A DNA stretch of 64,000 nt from Alkalihalobacterium alkalinitrilicum (GTDB lineage: Bacteria > Bacillota > Bacilli > Bacillales > Bacillaceae_F), in assembly GCF_002019605.1 (NCBI RefSeq), contig NZ_KV917368.1:2633574-2697573 (forward strand). The letters run 5' to 3'. The position numbers and the translations under genes were made by a program. The notes beneath the pieces were generated by a model. It did not search any database. It was not told the DNA's origin and saw only the letters and a list, made by a program, of their open reading frames with translations. This document shows, in pieces, positions 41,024 through 51,137 of this stretch. Position 1 is the first letter of the stretch. Each line of letters opens with the position of its first letter.

Positions 41024-41070
41024 TCGAATGATTGGCTAAAAGATTTAAAAAAGTTAACTTTTTTAAGGTA

Positions 41071-41109
41071 AAAAACGGAGTAACTCTTTTGGAGTTTCTC
41101 CGTTTTTTA
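41071..41109 (+). terminator. Terminator of rpsT
   Basis: AAAAACGGAGTAACTC (41071-41086) pairs with GAGTTTCTCCGTTTTT (41092-41107) around a 5-base loop, with a T tract on the plus strand and A tract on the other side, so it may also serve holA. Confidence 0.9.
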
Positions 41110-41224
41110 TTTAGAGAGGAGTCGATTAATTGTTATTTTTATAAAATAAACAAATATCGACTCTGTTGTTCTTCTTTAACTCACAATGCATACCCCTTTT
41201 CCCTACTAACCATCTACAAGATCG

Positions 41225-42244
41225 TTATCGGTGGAACTCCATCAATAATAATTCAATCGCTAAATGTTTATCGACTTGGCCACTTTTGATGTGAAAATCT
41301 GTTTCTGCAAGCCTTTCTAATAAACGAAAGAGTGTCGCTTCTTGAAAAGCCTTCGCTTGCTGTCCAGCTAACTTGGCAACATACGGATGAATTTTAATTT
41401 GTCCTGCAATTTGCTGCTGTGAATATCCTCTTTTCATCAACTCTTTCACTTGATAAATAATCCGGACTTGGCGCGCTAATAAAGCAACAAGCTTGATCGG
41501 ATCTTCTTTTTGTCTCATTAAATCAAAATATATTTCTAACGCTTTCTCGATCCGTTTATGAATGAGATGATCAATTAACATAAAAACGTCTTGTTCTACC
41601 GTTTTAGCTACAAGTTGATCAACAATTTCTTCATCGACCGTTCCGTGTTCCCCTACATATAACGAGAGCTTTTCGATCTCATTGACGAGCATTAATAAAT
41701 TACCACCAAGTAGTTGAATAAGCTTTTCTTTACCGCCTTTTGTAAATTCGATCGAGTGACTATCAGCTTGTTCATTGAGCCATTCGTGTAGCATCTTCTC
41801 ATCGAATTCTTTCGTATCTACAATTTCCGATTGTTTCCGCAACGACTTCACTAACTTTTTTCGTTCATCTAATTTATCAAACGGAGCAGTGAGAATAAAA
41901 ACCGTTTCAATAACAGGATTTTGTACGTAAGCTTCGAACAATTTCAAGTTGTGCTCGATTTTGCTGTCGTCCTTTTGAGCAGTTAAAAAATAAGCATCCT
42001 TTGCGATAACTACACGCTTCGACCCTAAAAACGGAAGTGTATTTGCATCCTCTATCGCAACGTCAATCGGAGTTTCTTTTAATTCATAAGTGGATAAATT
42101 AAAATCGTATTCTTCTTCTGTTAGTGTTTGGGCAACAATGGATTGGATTAAGTCTTCTACTAGAAAACGCTCTTCGCCAATTAACAAATAAAGTGGGAAA
42201 ATTTTATTTTTGCTAATATTTCGCTTTGTTTCTATGTATGACAT
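41225..42244 (-). CDS. holA: DNA polymerase III delta subunit
   Basis: The clamp-loader wrench that opens the beta sliding clamp. The 339-residue protein matches the Gram-positive HolA family: IFPLYLLIGEERFLVEDL near the N-terminus, NTLPFLGSKRVVIAKD, GGNLLMLVNEIEKLSLY, and the C-terminal DFHIKSGQVDKHLAIELLLM. It lies on the strand opposite rpsT, in the conserved comEC-yqzM-holA-rpsT neighbourhood. Confidence 0.95.
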   Translation of the reverse strand: MSYIETKRNISKNKIFPLYLLIGEERFLVEDLIQSIVAQTLTEEEYDFNLSTYELKETPIDVAIEDANTLPFLGSKRVVIAKDAYFLTAQKDDSKIEHNLKLFEAYVQNPVIETVFILTAPFDKLDERKKLVKSLRKQSEIVDTKEFDEKMLHEWLNEQADSHSIEFTKGGKEKLIQLLGGNLLMLVNEIEKLSLYVGEHGTVDEEIVDQLVAKTVEQDVFMLIDHLIHKRIEKALEIYFDLMRQKEDPIKLVALLARQVRIIYQVKELMKRGYSQQQIAGQIKIHPYVAKLAGQQAKAFQEATLFRLLERLAETDFHIKSGQVDKHLAIELLLMEFHR

Positions 42245-42354
42245 TATTTAGTCCCTTCCTCATTGGTTGGATATTCCTAAAAGAGATTGGTAATATTATT
42301 ATGGGTAATATGTAAAGTAATGTCTATACCTACAAGAAAGTTTACTCACATGAA

Positions 42355-42468
42355 AAAGAGGCTAACCCATTGTTGTTGTAGTTCCACAACTTATATCCAG
42401 ATAATGAAACGGCTTGCGTCGCATTTCATATAAGTTAGAAACCACATTACATGAGTTAACCCCCATTT
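42355..42468. repeat. MITE-like palindromic element, copy D (degenerate)
   Basis: The left end AAAGAGGCTAACCCAT (42355-42370) is an imperfect inverted copy of ATGAGTTAACCCCC (42451-42464). An inner pair AACTTATAT (42388-42396) and ATATAAGTT (42428-42436) is perfect. The left end shares AAAGAGGCT with copies B and E. The rest of the 42245-42713 gap shows no gene or clear promoter. Confidence 0.45.
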
Positions 42469-42713
42469 ATGATAAACGCCATCAAAAGGACCCTAGGAAA
42501 CCCTTCAAATGACGATAATCATGAACGACGACCTCTACACTAATTATGATATCCTATGCAAATGAAAAGTATAGGTGACAACTCTTTACAGCAGTGGAAG
42601 ATAAAATTTTAAAATTTGACAATGAATAGACAATCACAGAAAGTACCTATGGATTGTATGGATTTTTTTCTTGTCTTCCCTTATACTAAAGATTGAAATA
42701 GGAGGGGTTACTA

Positions 42714-42851
42714 ATGAGTGAGTTCGAAAAAAGAGTACAATGTAAACGCAACGATGCGATCGATTCAGGCGTTGGGTTTATCGTTTCTTTCGGCTTCTTT
42801 GCCACTTTATTTATTATCGCTTCACTAATTGACGTATTTGGCAACATGTAA
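42714..42851 (+). CDS. yqzM: YqzM family small membrane protein
   Basis: A 45-residue protein: a charged N-terminus (MSEFEKRVQCKRNDAIDSGV) and one membrane helix (GFIVSFGFFATLFIIASLID), ending FGNM. It matches the YqzM family, which sits between holA and comEC; function unknown. The ATG at 42714 has a strong AGGAGGGG site. It is transcribed opposite to both neighbours and lies only 34 bases from the comEC stop. Confidence 0.85.
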   Translation: MSEFEKRVQCKRNDAIDSGVGFIVSFGFFATLFIIASLIDVFGNM

Positions 42852-42884
42852 GAAACCTATACTTAATTAGAAAAAGGGTTACCA

Positions 42885-45227
42885 TTACGGTATCCCTTTT
42901 TCTTCTTTTCGTTGTAGTTTTGTTTCCAACTCCATTATAGTTTCTTCTGTAAATGTAATTCGAATAGCACCGTGTTCATCCGTACGAAAAATCTTTATGT
43001 TTCGCTCTTCTAAAGCCAAAATAACCTCATCATGCGGGTGTTTAAATCGATTGTTACGACCAGCTGAAATGAGCACTTTATTCGGTTGCATATGGTCAAG
43101 AAATCGAGGGGTAGACGAAGTACGACTACCATGATGGCCAGCCTTTAGAATATCAACGCTAAGATGCGGATATTGGCGGATCAACCGTTCCTCCCCATTT
43201 TCCTCTAAATCACCTGTAAACAGCCAAGAAACGCCGCCTAATATACTGTATAAGACGATAGAACGGTCATTTAAATCCTCTTCATCCCCTTGAGGTGACA
43301 AGATATAAAATTCACTTCCCCCTTTCCCCCAAGCCATTCCTTCTTTCACAAACGTGATTTTAGTTCCTTTCTTATGAAATTCGGTTAGTAATTCCCGCTC
43401 ATATTCTCCATCAACTTGACCATAAGCATAAAGAACCTCTTTCACGTTCGTCTCACCAATGAGCGCACGAGCACCACCGATATGATCGTAATGTCCGTGG
43501 GTCAATATCAGCTTATCAATCGTCCGTACACCTTTCGCCTTCAAAAAAGGAAGCAAAATATCTTTGCCAACTTCAAATTCTTGAGACCGTTTCCTCCACT
43601 CTTCTTCTCCTCCAAAACTAACCCAACCACCAGTATCAATTAAGTAAACCGCGTCTCGCTTTGGAAGTTCGATGAAAATACTATCGCCTTGTCCGACATC
43701 TAACACTGTTACTTCTCCTTCGTTAAAAAAGTATGGTGTACCAAAATGAATGAGAAATAAGGTTGTAGAAGCAACAAAAAGTACTAGCCAGCGTAAGAGA
43801 GAAGCTTTTCTTTCATAATAATAAAGAACCAGCAACATTATCGTAATAAAAGCAAAAACAAGCCAAACGGAAAACTTTCCAACTAAAATAGAACTGAAAG
43901 ATAAACCATTTAATTGGAGTAAAATATCGTGTGATAGGACGACAACTTTATCCAGAATCTTCAACGTGAAAGTACCAACAGCTGGTAAAGTGATAACGAT
44001 GAAATACGTTATAAAGACGGTGGGTAAAACAACTAAGGAGATGAACGGAATGTAGATTAAATTTAGAGGAAGGCTAATCCAAGAAAATTCATAAAAGTGG
44101 AAAATAATAATTGGTAACGATACAAACTGGGAAATAACGGTAACAGCAAGTAGTTGTGTGAAATAATGATTTCGTTTTCTAATGATCTCTGAAGACATAA
44201 TTAATGTAAAACTAATCAAAAAAGATAATTGAAAGCCTAATTGGTATAAAGAATAAGGCGATAGAAACAAATAGATAAGGCAAACAAAACTAATTCCGTC
44301 CACCGGGTGCAATCTTTTCTTCATGCGCAAGGAGACAAGCACAACTACCGTCATAAAAGCTGCTCGAATAACAGAAGGAGCTCCTCCTGCAATCACGACG
44401 TACATCGGTAGAAGCACTAAAAGAGCATCGATCGTTCGCTCTCGCGTCACACCAAAGCGAATTAAGATGAAGAAGAGTGCTGAGAAAATAAGTCCTACAT
44501 GAAGTCCTGAAACCGCCAGAAGATGAATTACCCCTAACCGTTGATAGGCTTCTATCAGATTCTCATTCAAATACGCTCGGTCACCAAAAATTAACGCCGC
44601 AACAATTCCTTTTGACTCTTGTGGATAATGATGATTTATAAATTCAATTCCTTGTTGCCGAATTTTTTGCAGAACATATTGCTTCGGAATGCTCGATTCA
44701 TTACATGTCCTTAAATCGATTGTCTCGATATTAAAATTCCAATGAATTCTTTGATAAAAAAGATACTGTTCATAGTTAAACGCATAAAAATTAGTCGGTG
44801 GGGACGGTTTACGAAGTGTACCTTCTAAAGTACATTGCATGCCTACAGACATGTTCTTAAGGCGGTGTTGTTCTTCTTCTGATTTTATAAAATAATTGAC
44901 TTGTAACTTTTCATTGTTCGATGTTTTCAATTGAAAGCTAAGGCGGTCACCATTGATTTGAGGAATTGTATGTATCGTTCCATAAAGAGAGGTTTGTTGA
45001 GGGAAAAGCTTTGTTTTATTATTTTCGTGAATAAAGGTACTGCTTACATAAAATATCAGTAGGGAAAGGACAAGAAAAACACCATAAGTCCTTATCCTCT
45101 TCCTATTGATCAAAAGATAGTAAATTAAATACGCAATTAGAAAAAGGAGCCATCCTTGAAATCCATTTGTAGCTAAAACAATACTAATGATTGCGGCCAA
45201 CACAATAAGATGCCAACGTCCTACCAA
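42885..45227 (-). CDS. comEC: DNA internalisation channel protein ComEC
   Basis: Polytopic membrane protein that forms the DNA uptake channel in transformation. The 780-residue protein has N-terminal helices, an OB-like segment, and the competence domain (SKGIVAALIFGDRAYLNE, HLLAVSGLHVGLIF, AGGAPSVIRAAFM). A C-terminal metallo-beta-lactamase domain runs from about residue 505 (VLDVGQGDSIFIELP) with the metal motif THGHYDHIGG near residue 577. The TTG start at 45227 has AAGGAG upstream. It looks intact and full length. It follows comEB by 18 bases. Confidence 0.96.
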   Translation of the reverse strand: MVGRWHLIVLAAIISIVLATNGFQGWLLFLIAYLIYYLLINRKRIRTYGVFLVLSLLIFYVSSTFIHENNKTKLFPQQTSLYGTIHTIPQINGDRLSFQLKTSNNEKLQVNYFIKSEEEQHRLKNMSVGMQCTLEGTLRKPSPPTNFYAFNYEQYLFYQRIHWNFNIETIDLRTCNESSIPKQYVLQKIRQQGIEFINHHYPQESKGIVAALIFGDRAYLNENLIEAYQRLGVIHLLAVSGLHVGLIFSALFFILIRFGVTRERTIDALLVLLPMYVVIAGGAPSVIRAAFMTVVVLVSLRMKKRLHPVDGISFVCLIYLFLSPYSLYQLGFQLSFLISFTLIMSSEIIRKRNHYFTQLLAVTVISQFVSLPIIIFHFYEFSWISLPLNLIYIPFISLVVLPTVFITYFIVITLPAVGTFTLKILDKVVVLSHDILLQLNGLSFSSILVGKFSVWLVFAFITIMLLVLYYYERKASLLRWLVLFVASTTLFLIHFGTPYFFNEGEVTVLDVGQGDSIFIELPKRDAVYLIDTGGWVSFGGEEEWRKRSQEFEVGKDILLPFLKAKGVRTIDKLILTHGHYDHIGGARALIGETNVKEVLYAYGQVDGEYERELLTEFHKKGTKITFVKEGMAWGKGGSEFYILSPQGDEEDLNDRSIVLYSILGGVSWLFTGDLEENGEERLIRQYPHLSVDILKAGHHGSRTSSTPRFLDHMQPNKVLISAGRNNRFKHPHDEVILALEERNIKIFRTDEHGAIRITFTEETIMELETKLQRKEEKGIP

Positions 45228-45245
45228 GACCCTAACTCCTTTTCA

Positions 45246-45812
45246 TTATAATGGAGTATATAGTTTATTTGCTTCATCACGAAGCTTTTTTAGTTCTTCT
45301 TCTGAGAGTCCACTTGCCGCTAATTTATCTAATAACGAAGCCGTAAATTGAAGTTTTTCATTTGAGTTTTTATCTAAAATTAATTCTTCAAGTTCGACTT
45401 GCTTGACCTGTATCCCTGCTTGTTCAAATAATTCTAAAGCATGCGGATGATTTTTATAGTCGTTAGAATAATACACAGCTGTTATTCCACTTTGAATAAT
45501 TGCTTTCGTACAGTTTAAACAAGGAAAATGCGTCACATAAATTTCAGCTCCTTGCGTAGGAACCCCAAATTTTGCACATTGTAAAAGAGCATTCACCTCG
45601 GCGTGTATCGTTCGAATACAGTGATTCTCTACGACATAACAACCTTTGTCTATACAATGATCTCCTCCTGAGATTGAACCATTATACCCACCTGCGATAA
45701 TCCGTTTATCTCTAACGATTGTTGCTCCAACCATTAATCTCGTACACGTACTTCGCATGGCAAGTAGATGACTTTGTGCTATAAAGTATTGGTCCCATGA
45801 AATTCGATTCAA
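45246..45812 (-). CDS. comEB: ComE operon protein 2 (dCMP deaminase family)
   Basis: A 188-residue zinc deaminase-fold protein with the ligand motifs HAEVNALLQCAKFG and PCLNCTKAI, plus TRLMVGATIVRDKRIIAGGYNG. The activity expected for the family is dCMP to dUMP. Start TTG 45812 gives MNRISWDQYF, matching B. subtilis, with AGGAG nine bases upstream; the TTG at 45821 abuts that site. It is directly upstream of comEC but is parted from comEA by an inserted sulfhydrylase gene. Confidence 0.95.
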   Translation of the reverse strand: MNRISWDQYFIAQSHLLAMRSTCTRLMVGATIVRDKRIIAGGYNGSISGGDHCIDKGCYVVENHCIRTIHAEVNALLQCAKFGVPTQGAEIYVTHFPCLNCTKAIIQSGITAVYYSNDYKNHPHALELFEQAGIQVKQVELEELILDKNSNEKLQFTASLLDKLAASGLSEEELKKLRDEANKLYTPL

Positions 45813-46018
45813 CTTTTTCAACTCCTAGTAGGTCACATTCTATTTTATAGTTTATCTAACGATGGAAAGTGACGTCAATCCTTTATCGCAAAAAAGAAAA
45901 AAGACGACTCCAAGATAGCGAATGTTGCTTTTATCTAAACAATAAAACATGGCTTCACAGTCCAGTAAATTATTGTAAAAGCATCACTACTAAAGAAGAA
46001 TCGCCTTCGGTTTACTTA

Positions 46019-47317
<1,299 letters not shown>

Positions 47318-47411
47318 CTACTCCCACCAAAAAAACAGATAGGAAATATATGAATTTTGAGCTGATTTTATCCTTTATTGTAACAGTTGTCAATGTATTG
47401 GAAGAATTCTG

Positions 47412-48017
47412 TCACCTTATTTCTATATATTCTTGTAACTTTTCAACTGATTTTGGGCCAATACCCGACACTTTTTGGACATCTTCTATCGTTTGAAACG
47501 GGCCGTTTTCCTCACGGTAAGTAATAATCGCATCCGCTTTGGCAGGTCCAATCCCTGGAAGTTGCTGCAACTCTTCAACCGTGGCTTGATTAATTCTTAT
47601 TTTACCGTTATTACTAGTTGTAGAATTCGCACTTATTGCCGACTCGACCATTGGAATGTCTTCTTCTCCCACTTTAGGAATATAAATAACCATCGCATCG
47701 TCGAGTACGGAAGCTAAATTAATTTTTTGTTCATCAGCCTCTTCTGTTAGTCCTCCAGCTAACTCAATTAAATCAATTAAACGCTGTCCCTCTATTAGTT
47801 CATATACTCCTGGAGAAGCTACCTCGCCCTTCAAATCAACCAGAATTTTCTGTTCCTGAACTTCAGTCACTTGCTCCACTTCCTCATTTTCAAAAGACCA
47901 GTTTAATTCTTCCACCTCCTCGTTATTGTCAAAGTGTAAAATAAAGCTTACACTAACTACTAGAAGTAAAACTCCAATCGTACTGATGAGATAGAATTCA
48001 CGTTTGGAGATTTTCAT
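47412..48017 (-). CDS. comEA: Competence protein ComEA
   Basis: Membrane-anchored double-strand DNA receptor for transformation. The 201-residue protein has an N-terminal membrane helix (about 8-28, FYLISTIGVLLLVVSVSF), a SLBB domain (VDLKGEVASPGVYELIEG and QRLIDLIELAGGL), and C-terminal tandem helix-hairpin-helix motifs (ELQQLPGIGPAKADAIITYR, VQKVSGIGPKSVEKL). Start ATG 48017 follows GCGAGGTG; the upstream in-frame ATG at 48074 lies inside the divergent gene. Only 32 bases separate the two divergent start codons. Confidence 0.95.
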   Translation of the reverse strand: MKISKREFYLISTIGVLLLVVSVSFILHFDNNEEVEELNWSFENEEVEQVTEVQEQKILVDLKGEVASPGVYELIEGQRLIDLIELAGGLTEEADEQKINLASVLDDAMVIYIPKVGEEDIPMVESAISANSTTSNNGKIRINQATVEELQQLPGIGPAKADAIITYREENGPFQTIEDVQKVSGIGPKSVEKLQEYIEIR

Positions 48018-48049
48018 ACTTACACCTCGCTTTAGAAAGGATGTTATCA

Positions 48050-48316
48050 ATGAGTGTACATTTAGCCATATCAAAACAGGTTGAAAACCATATAAATGGA
48101 CAAACCCAATTTAAAAAACTAGAAGCTTTACGGGAAGCTACGATTGAAAAAGTGTTAGCGGACGCAAGAAATGGAGTTGATTTTTCGGTTGGGGAAATCA
48201 ATGACATTACGAATGAAATGAACGGAATAGCATATAAGTTTGGTTTTCCTACACGCAAAACCGTTACAAAAGAAATGATAAAGGAATATGCGGAAAAATC
48301 TCTAAAAACGAACTAA
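48050..48316 (+). CDS. DUF2533/YpbS-like small protein
   Basis: An 88-residue soluble protein starting MSVHLAISKQVENHINGQTQ, with EALREATIEKVLADARNG, PFSV-like DFSVGEINDIT and LPTRK-like FPTRKTVTKEMIKEYA. From memory these match the DUF2533 (YpbS) family of bacilli, of unknown function. Predicted all-helical. The ATG at 48050 follows AAAGGATG. It is divergent from comEA, and a perfect 16-bp stem-loop follows it. Confidence 0.75.
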   Translation: MSVHLAISKQVENHINGQTQFKKLEALREATIEKVLADARNGVDFSVGEINDITNEMNGIAYKFGFPTRKTVTKEMIKEYAEKSLKTN

Positions 48317-48361
48317 TAATATACGTGTTATTTCTTCAAAAATTTCGTTTTTGCACCTTTC

Positions 48362-48403
48362 TTTGGACTCGTAGCCAATATACTCCCTGGCTACGAGTCC
48401 AAA
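48362..48403. repeat. 16-bp perfect stem-loop between ypbS-like gene and comER
   Basis: TTTGGACTCGTAGCCA (48362-48377) and its exact reverse complement (48388-48403) enclose 10 bases. It lies 46 bases after the DUF2533 stop. No T tract follows on the plus strand, so it is an atypical terminator or another structured element. No other feature is seen between 48317 and 48546. Confidence 0.75.
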
Positions 48404-48546
48404 ATCTTGAACACCCCCTTTTAGAAAAGAGCCTTTAAAAACAAACATATTACGATAGCCTCCCTCATATATTTACGTTAAAGACTGTCTAAAGCACATT
48501 CTATTGCCCCTATTGAGCACAGCGTGAGGAAAAGGAGGGATGCAAC

Positions 48547-49383
48547 ATGAATATTGGGATAATTGGTACAGGAAGCATGGGAACCATCTTAATTGATTCC
48601 TTAATTGAAGCAAAAGCTGTCACTCCATCCCAGCTGTTCATTCATAATCGTACACTAGAAAAAGCTAAAGCCCTTGAACAAAAATACAACTCACTTCACA
48701 TCTGTGAATCCCCAAATGAAGTTGTAAGGCAGTCAGACCTTATATTCATTTGTGTAAAACCACTACAATTTCATGCTCTATTAGAAACCATTCAACAAGA
48801 ATGTTACAGAAACCAACTTCTTGTTTCCATTACAAGCCCACTTTCTGTAGAACAGCTAGAGAAAATGGTCAATTGCAAAGTAGCAAGAGCCATTCCGAGT
48901 ATTCTAAACCGAGCCCATTCGGGTCCATCATTACTTAGCTTCGGGAGCCGGTGTACTACTAAAGATAAAGAAGTATTGACCTCCCTGTTAAAAAACATAT
49001 CTACACCGCTTGTCATTGAAGAAAATATTACGAGAGTCGCATCGGATATTGTGAGCTGCGGGCCAGCGTTTTTTAGTTACATTTTACAACGTTTTGTCGA
49101 TGCAGCCGTTAGACAGACGGACATCACAGAAGAAGATGCAACGACATTGGCAACGAATATGATTATTGGAATGGGAAAACTGTTAGAAAAGGAAGTTTTT
49201 ACTTTACCGACTTTACAACAAAGAGTCTGTGTGCCTGGGGGCATAACTGGTGAAGGAATAAAAGTGTTAGAAGAAGAAATTGGCCAAATGTTTGATCACC
49301 TTTTTCAACAAACACACGCCAAATACAAGGAAGATAAAGAAATCATTCAACAACAATTTACATCAAAAACATATAAAGAATAA
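48547..49383 (+). CDS. comER: ComER (ProC-like late competence protein)
   Basis: A 278-residue protein of the pyrroline-5-carboxylate reductase family: N-terminal MNIGIIGTGSMGTILIDSL with the NAD(P) glycine motif, IFICVKPLQFHALLE, and VSCGPAFFSYILQRFVDAA. The C-terminal segment CVPGGITGEGIKVLE replaces the usual ProC ending. In B. subtilis ComER sits opposite the comE operon, as here. A good AAGGAGGG site precedes the ATG. A real reductase activity is possible but unproven. Confidence 0.92.
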   Translation: MNIGIIGTGSMGTILIDSLIEAKAVTPSQLFIHNRTLEKAKALEQKYNSLHICESPNEVVRQSDLIFICVKPLQFHALLETIQQECYRNQLLVSITSPLSVEQLEKMVNCKVARAIPSILNRAHSGPSLLSFGSRCTTKDKEVLTSLLKNISTPLVIEENITRVASDIVSCGPAFFSYILQRFVDAAVRQTDITEEDATTLATNMIIGMGKLLEKEVFTLPTLQQRVCVPGGITGEGIKVLEEEIGQMFDHLFQQTHAKYKEDKEIIQQQFTSKTYKE

Positions 49384-49420
49384 GACAAGAGACGACGCCT
49401 TCTCTTGTCTTATTCTTTCT
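49382..49420 (+). terminator. Terminator of comER
   Basis: AAGACAAGAGA (49382-49392) pairs with TCTCTTGTCTT (49401-49411), 8-base loop, then a T-rich stretch on the plus strand. The left arm overlaps the comER stop codon. Confidence 0.85.
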
Positions 49421-49437
49421 TTTTACTTAAAATCCTG

Positions 49438-50178
49438 CTACTTTTTTCTCGCGACAAAAAATATTCTCTCACTTGTTTCCGTTACTTTATTTCCAAAGTC
49501 CGCACTAATTTCTTCAACTGAGAAGCCCGCATCCTCTAGACACTGTTTATACTCGTCAATTGAGTATGTCCGCTGTTGATGAAACTCCTCATAACGTGTA
49601 TATGTCTCATCTTCATTGCGAACAAAAAAAGTTAAGTCATGTTCTATACTATGGGGAAACTCTCCTTCAAACGCCTTCCAAATGTAGGAAACCTCTTCTT
49701 CATCATCAGCGAATAATTGACCTGCGAAAATTTGATCCATCTTGTAACAGGAATGCACATCTAAAATCAGTAATCCTTTATCCTTTAAAGACTTGTGAAA
49801 AGATGAGAATGCCACCTGAACATCTTCTATACTCGTTAAGTAATTTAAGCTATCACAATATGTGAGAATGGCATCGAATTGGCCAAGTCCGTCTAAACTT
49901 CTCATATCTTGTTCAAAAAGAGGCACCTGTAGATTGTTAGCTTCAAGCTTATCTCTTGCAACGACGAGCATCTCGCTTGATAAGTCTACCCCTGTCGTTT
50001 GATAACCTTTTTTTGTTAATCGAATGAGCAGTTCACCTGTTCCACAACCAACATCTAGAAGCTCGTTTCCTTCTGGCAAATACGTTTGCAGCTTTGTTTC
50101 CGTAAAAGTTAACCAGTCATCATAAGGTGCATCTTTCATCAAGTGATCATACAAGTATGCAAACTGCTCGTAATTCAT
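49438..50178 (-). CDS. yqeM: Class I SAM-dependent methyltransferase YqeM
   Basis: A 246-residue methyltransferase with motif I LLDVGCGTGELLIRL (about residues 41-55), motif II GVDLSSEMLVVARDKL and QFDAILTYCDSLNYL. The target is unknown. ATG 50178 is 7 bases from AAGGGA, better than the adjacent ATG at 50181. Last gene of the yqeH-aroE-yhbY-nadD-yqeK-rsfS-yqeM string. Confidence 0.92.
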   Translation of the reverse strand: MNYEQFAYLYDHLMKDAPYDDWLTFTETKLQTYLPEGNELLDVGCGTGELLIRLTKKGYQTTGVDLSSEMLVVARDKLEANNLQVPLFEQDMRSLDGLGQFDAILTYCDSLNYLTSIEDVQVAFSSFHKSLKDKGLLILDVHSCYKMDQIFAGQLFADDEEEVSYIWKAFEGEFPHSIEHDLTFFVRNEDETYTRYEEFHQQRTYSIDEYKQCLEDAGFSVEEISADFGNKVTETSERIFFVARKK

Positions 50179-50199
50179 CATTATCCCTTTCCATACCAG

Positions 50200-50553
50200 T
50201 TATAATAATTCCCCTTCGAGCTCCATAACTGGTGCGTCTCCCCATAGCTTTTCTAAATTATAATACGATCGTTCATCACTGTGGAATATATGGACAACGA
50301 TATCACTTAAATCTACAAGTACCCAACGGGCTTGATCAAATCCTTCTAATCGTTTTAAATCAATTCCATTTTCTTGGGCAACTTTTTTTAACTCATGAGC
50401 AATTGCTTGTACCTGCTTTTCTGAATTCCCGTGACAAATAATAAAATAATCGGCGATTAAAGAAACACCTTTCATATTAAGTACAACAATATCCTCTGCT
50501 CGTTTATCATCAATAGCTGTAACAGCTAGTTTTAAAACTTGATTTACATCCAT
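50200..50553 (-). CDS. rsfS: Ribosomal silencing factor RsfS
   Basis: A 117-residue protein that binds L14 and blocks subunit joining in slow growth. Family segments: VLNMKGVSLIADYFIICHGNS, KRLEGFDQARWVLVDLSDIVVHIF and YYNLEKLWGDA. It sits 8 bases downstream of yqeK and 21 before yqeM in the conserved order. Confidence 0.97.
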   Translation of the reverse strand: MDVNQVLKLAVTAIDDKRAEDIVVLNMKGVSLIADYFIICHGNSEKQVQAIAHELKKVAQENGIDLKRLEGFDQARWVLVDLSDIVVHIFHSDERSYYNLEKLWGDAPVMELEGELL

Positions 50554-50561
50554 TAAGACGA

Positions 50562-51137
50562 TTACCTCCCTTTTCCTTTTACATTCATAATAAGTTGATT
50601 ATAAGCTGCAAGTGTATCTGGATAAACCAATTGCTGTTTTTTCATTAAAAAGATCATCGTATTCCGCAAAGACAGAATACAAGCGTGATCAAGATTTTCA
50701 GTTACGGCTAGTCTCACTTCTTCTACACCTGGAAAATGTCTTCCAGGTTCAATATAATCAGCTAAAAAAATCACTTTCTCTAACAACGTCATTTTCGGTT
50801 TCCCTGTTGTATGGTAACGAATCGCTGATAAGATTTCTTGATCCTTTATTCCAACCTCATGTTCTACCCAATAGGCACCACAAGGAGCATGCAAGAGCTC
50901 ATCTCCATAAATGAGGAATTCTTCTCCAAGTCGCTTTTCTAGTATCAGTTGGCGCATTTCTTCTTTCGGCCTAAATTTTGCATAATCATGAAAAATACTA
51001 GCGATTTCAGCTTGTTTTTCGTTGACTCCCACCTGTTTTGCAAGCTGAATGGCAGTGTCCATGACTCCAATCGTATGCGAATATCGATGCTCTGTTAAAT
51101 GAGGTTTAACGATTTCTAACGCTTGCATTCGTTCCAT
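50562..51137 (-). CDS. yqeK: HD-domain hydrolase YqeK (Ap4A hydrolase type)
   Basis: A 191-residue HD-domain protein; characterised YqeK proteins split diadenosine tetraphosphate symmetrically. Metal residues lie in EHRYSHTIGVMDTA (about residues 15-28), IASIFHDYAKF (about 45-55) and HAPCGAYWVEHEVG. The ATG at 51137 lies inside the 3' end of nadD (32-base overlap) behind a purine-rich GAGGAGAGAGAG. Confidence 0.94.
   Translation of the reverse strand: MERMQALEIVKPHLTEHRYSHTIGVMDTAIQLAKQVGVNEKQAEIASIFHDYAKFRPKEEMRQLILEKRLGEEFLIYGDELLHAPCGAYWVEHEVGIKDQEILSAIRYHTTGKPKMTLLEKVIFLADYIEPGRHFPGVEEVRLAVTENLDHACILSLRNTMIFLMKKQQLVYPDTLAAYNQLIMNVKGKGR

Noticed and set aside
42714-42851. Dismissing the 45-codon frame as noise because of its size
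   Set aside because: Kept as yqzM: strong ribosome binding site, membrane helix and conserved place between holA and comEC.
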